A program made the position numbers and the translations under genes. The notes beneath the pieces are model-generated. The model was given only the letters and a program-made list of their open reading frames with translations, had not been told where the DNA came from and searched no databases. Positions 20,665 to 21,734 of a stretch of 21,734 nt of DNA are shown here, one piece after another. Every line of letters begins with the position of its first letter. The stretch's first letter is position 1. The stretch is from a virus, in the IMG/VR virus record IMGVR_UViG_3300028829_007990, positions 1-21,734 of that record. One strand, written 5' to 3'.

Positions 20665-20697
20665 GCAAATGATTACGATCTAGCATTGGCGGCGTAA
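20665..20697 (+). CDS. tmRNA tag reading frame, ANDYDLALAA
   Basis: From the resume codon GCA (20665) ten codons read A-N-D-Y-D-L-A-L-A-A, then TAA (20695-20697). With the alanine carried by tmRNA the tag is A-ANDYDLALAA. The ANDxxxALAA frame matches the E. coli tag ANDENYALAA, including the LAA end read by ClpXP. The base four before the resume codon is A, as in E. coli. This is not an independent gene; it is translated only after ribosome switching. Confidence 0.93.
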   Translation, partial: ANDYDLALAA

Positions 20698-20711
20698 AGT
20701 TGCCTTGGGCT

Positions 20712-20747
20712 TGGGACACCTAGAAACAGAACGTCCCACCTTCTTTT
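20712..20747 (+). terminator. Hairpin and T-rich end of tmRNA
   Basis: TGGGAC (20712-20717) pairs with GTCCCA (20733-20738) around a 15-nt loop, followed by CCTTCTTTT. It may be both the 3' stem of the coding piece and a modest intrinsic terminator. The stem is short (6 bp). Confidence 0.55.
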
Positions 20748-20766
20748 ACATACCCGAAAATAAACA

Positions 20767-20794
20767 TTGACATACTCCGAAACTCTGTTATACT
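20767..20794 (+). promoter_or_regulatory. Sigma70 promoter, extended -10 (repeat family)
   Basis: TTGACA (20767-20772), 16-nt spacer, TGT-TATACT (-10 at 20789-20794). The spacer end AAACTCTG is shared with the promoters at 21067 and 21386. It serves the gene at 20830. Confidence 0.88.
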
Positions 20795-20829
20795 GTTTAC
20801 ATAGTCAACCGAACCAAAGGAGATTGAAG

Positions 20830-21063
20830 ATGCCTAAAAGAACTTTTACTGCATATTATCGAGTTGGTGGTACAGCCAATTTTGAGTGGAAAAAAGCCTT
20901 TCCTGTAGATACGAGAGATAAAGCCGTTAAACAGGTTGTAGAGCTTCGCACAGCAGGTTATCCGGCTGAATATCATGATACCAAAACTCTTAATAAAGTA
21001 GGACTTCCGAAAGGATATGAACTCTCGAAACGTGAAAGATATTTTGCACAGCATGTTAAATAA
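20830..21063 (+). CDS. Small phage protein of unknown function
   Basis: 77 residues from ATG 20830 with RBS AAAGGAG. TAYYRVGGTANFEWKKAFPV and DKAVKQVVELRTAGYPAEYH suggest a compact alpha/beta domain; VGLPKGY near the end is a motif often seen in small phage proteins. Monocistronic behind its own promoter, with the next promoter starting 4 nt after its stop, which points to strong, independent and probably early expression. Confidence 0.75.
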   Translation: MPKRTFTAYYRVGGTANFEWKKAFPVDTRDKAVKQVVELRTAGYPAEYHDTKTLNKVGLPKGYELSKRERYFAQHVK

Positions 21064-21066
21064 AAC

Positions 21067-21094
21067 TTGACACCTACCGAAACTCTGGTATACT
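21067..21094 (+). promoter_or_regulatory. Sigma70 promoter, extended -10 (repeat family)
   Basis: TTGACA (21067-21072), 16-nt spacer, TGG-TATACT (21089-21094). ACCGAAACTCTG before the -10 nearly repeats the promoter at 20767. It serves the gene at 21138. Confidence 0.88.
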
Positions 21095-21137
21095 ATCTTT
21101 GTAATTGAGATTTGACTAACCCTATCGGAGATAAACA

Positions 21138-21389
21138 ATGAAAGAAATGAAGAAACGTTTGTTATGGGATAAAATATTCGATCCATCATTAAAATTACCA
21201 AAGACCGAAGAAGAGATTTTGGTATGGGCTGAAAAGGTGTTTAGTGACCTTTCTCCAGAAAATCTTACTTGTGATGGTGAATTATCAGGTGGTCGAGTTC
21301 GATCCCGACTTGCTGAATTGAACCGTGAATTGAAAGAGCTAGAGAAATTACTTGGGAGAAAGATTGAAGAATCTGATGTTTATTCTTGA
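21138..21389 (+). CDS. Small helical phage protein, unknown
   Basis: 83 residues from ATG 21138 with CGGAG upstream. Mostly helical and charged (TEEEILVWAEKVFSDLSP, RLAELNRELKELEKLLGRK, a short coiled coil). Its TGA stop (21387-21389) lies inside the TTGACA of the next promoter. Function unknown; small early phage proteins of this size often modify host functions, but that is only context. Confidence 0.72.
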   Translation: MKEMKKRLLWDKIFDPSLKLPKTEEEILVWAEKVFSDLSPENLTCDGELSGGRVRSRLAELNRELKELEKLLGRKIEESDVYS

Positions 21390-21413
21390 CATCGAATAAA
21401 ACTCTGGTATACT
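21386..21413 (+). promoter_or_regulatory. Sigma70 promoter overlapping a stop codon (repeat family)
   Basis: TTGACA (21386-21391), 16-nt spacer ending AAACTCTG, TGG-TATACT (-10 at 21408-21413). The stop codon of the upstream gene is inside the -35 box, as at 7751. It serves the gene at 21450. Confidence 0.88.
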
Positions 21414-21449
21414 GGTTACATGATAAACAATGATTCAGGAGATAAAAAC

Positions 21450-21734
21450 ATGTCTGTTCAGCAAACAATTCTAGACCAAATTAAAGCAACTGATTTTTGG
21501 GCATTGGGAGCATGGGGCGCAAGAGAATACAAAGCATACGGAACAACTCTTGCTTTTCGAGTCAATGGAACGAAACTCAAACGTGGTTGGATTACGATTG
21601 AATATGTTGAAGGTCAAGACCTCTACACGGTTGAAGCTGTACAATATTGGAAAGCAGAACGCAAAGTAAAGAAAAGTGTTGACATGGTATATGCCGATAT
21701 GCTAGTATCAGTTATCGATGGAATTGTTGGTTAA
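21450..21734 (+). CDS. Small phage protein of unknown function
   Basis: 94 residues. ATG 21450 follows AGGAG (about 21437); an in-frame ATG at 21420 lacks an RBS and sits near the transcription start. FWALGAWGAREYKAYGTT, LAFRVNGTKLKRGWITIEYV and DLYTVEAVQYWK resemble a widespread small beta-rich phage protein type. The C-terminal helix (VDMVYADMLVSVIDGIVG) ends with TAA at the window edge, so the gene is complete. Function unknown. Confidence 0.75.
   Translation: MSVQQTILDQIKATDFWALGAWGAREYKAYGTTLAFRVNGTKLKRGWITIEYVEGQDLYTVEAVQYWKAERKVKKSVDMVYADMLVSVIDGIVG

Larger units (their letters stand above)
20409..20740 (+). ncRNA. ssrA: Circularly permuted (two-piece) tmRNA
   Basis: Acceptor piece first: T-arm GTGGG-TTCGATA-CCCAC (20444-20460), acceptor strand CGCCTCC and ACCA (to 20471). 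Intervening segment 20472-20573. Coding piece: GGGGGCG (20574-20580) pairs with CGCCTCC in 7 bp including G3-U70, the alanine identity pair. CTGGATTCGA (20583-20592) is the conserved tmRNA D-loop. Helix P2 joins both pieces: 20409-20414/20614-20619, 20420-20422/20611-20613, 20430-20433/20607-20610, 20434-20437/20601-20604. PK1 is an H-type pseudoknot: CTAGG/CCTAG (20620-20624/20636-20640) interleaved with GATAG/CTATC (20627-20631/20649-20653). The tag frame follows. It rescues stalled ribosomes with SmpB. Mature ends of each piece are estimates. Confidence 0.95.

Noticed and set aside
20797-21201. 134-codon frame on the - strand over two small genes
   Set aside because: Shadow of + strand genes with their own promoters and RBSs; no recognisable protein features.
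1-21734. CRISPR array, transposase or insertion sequence
   Set aside because: No regularly spaced repeats, no transposase or integrase motifs and no long terminal inverted repeats were seen.

Overview
The window reads as one stretch of a large, A+T-rich lytic phage genome, almost certainly a tailed phage with T4-like replication genes. All convincing genes lie on the + strand, are packed tightly, and are mostly coupled by ATGA or TAATG stop/start overlaps. The T4-type markers are a gp61-like primase, a T4-type RNase H/flap nuclease, a phage dNMP kinase and a small protein that resembles a T4-like cyanophage family. No structural or packaging genes are present. The host cannot be read directly. 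A circularly permuted tmRNA gene is typical of alphaproteobacteria and some cyanobacteria, so a host of that kind is a reasonable but unproven guess.

Layout. 1-2890: a tRNA-rich region with Ser(UGA), Leu(UAA), Ser(GCU), an aberrant tRNA-like gene and Leu(UAG). Between them sit an orphan DNA methyltransferase, three tiny membrane proteins and a macro-domain protein. 2921-7754: a coupled replication and nucleotide operon with a Cys-rich protein, P-loop kinase, primase, dNMP kinase, Nudix hydrolase and B12-dependent (class II) ribonucleotide reductase. 7751-10131: a consensus promoter, then small unknowns, an AAA+ ATPase and a PD-(D/E)xK resolvase-like nuclease. 10136-12238: a second promoter, a large unknown protein, an exported thioredoxin-fold protein and an unknown. 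12245-16078: tRNA-Met, dCMP deaminase, RNase H, zinc-ribbon protein, M15 endolysin-type peptidase and small unknowns. 16097-18497: tRNA-Cys, a tRNA-like hairpin, a winged-helix protein, and a membrane coiled-coil protein beside an SPFH/Band 7 protein, ending at a strong intrinsic terminator. 18508-20405: an operon with a SLOG protein, a stand-alone GGQ release-factor domain and a Cys-phosphatase. 20409-20740: the tmRNA gene. 20767-21734: three small genes, each behind its own near-identical promoter.

The most striking object is the tmRNA gene at about 20409-20740. It is circularly permuted. The T-arm and CCA-bearing acceptor piece comes first, then a 102-nt intervening segment that folds into hairpins. 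The 5' piece follows, with an acceptor strand that restores a 7-bp stem containing G3-U70, the CUGGAUUCGA D-loop, a co-varied PK1 pseudoknot and a tag frame encoding ANDYDLALAA-stop. The preceding operon encodes a GGQ-domain protein. The phage therefore appears to carry both a trans-translation RNA and a release-factor-like ribosome-rescue candidate within about 1.6 kb.

The other genes fit a phage that makes its own dNTPs (class II RNR, dCMP deaminase, dNMP kinase, Nudix), primes and processes its own lagging strand, supplements host tRNAs, and remodels the host envelope or signalling (SPFH, exported thioredoxin fold, macro domain, phosphatase, SLOG). Functional statements are inferred from motifs read by eye; no database search was possible.
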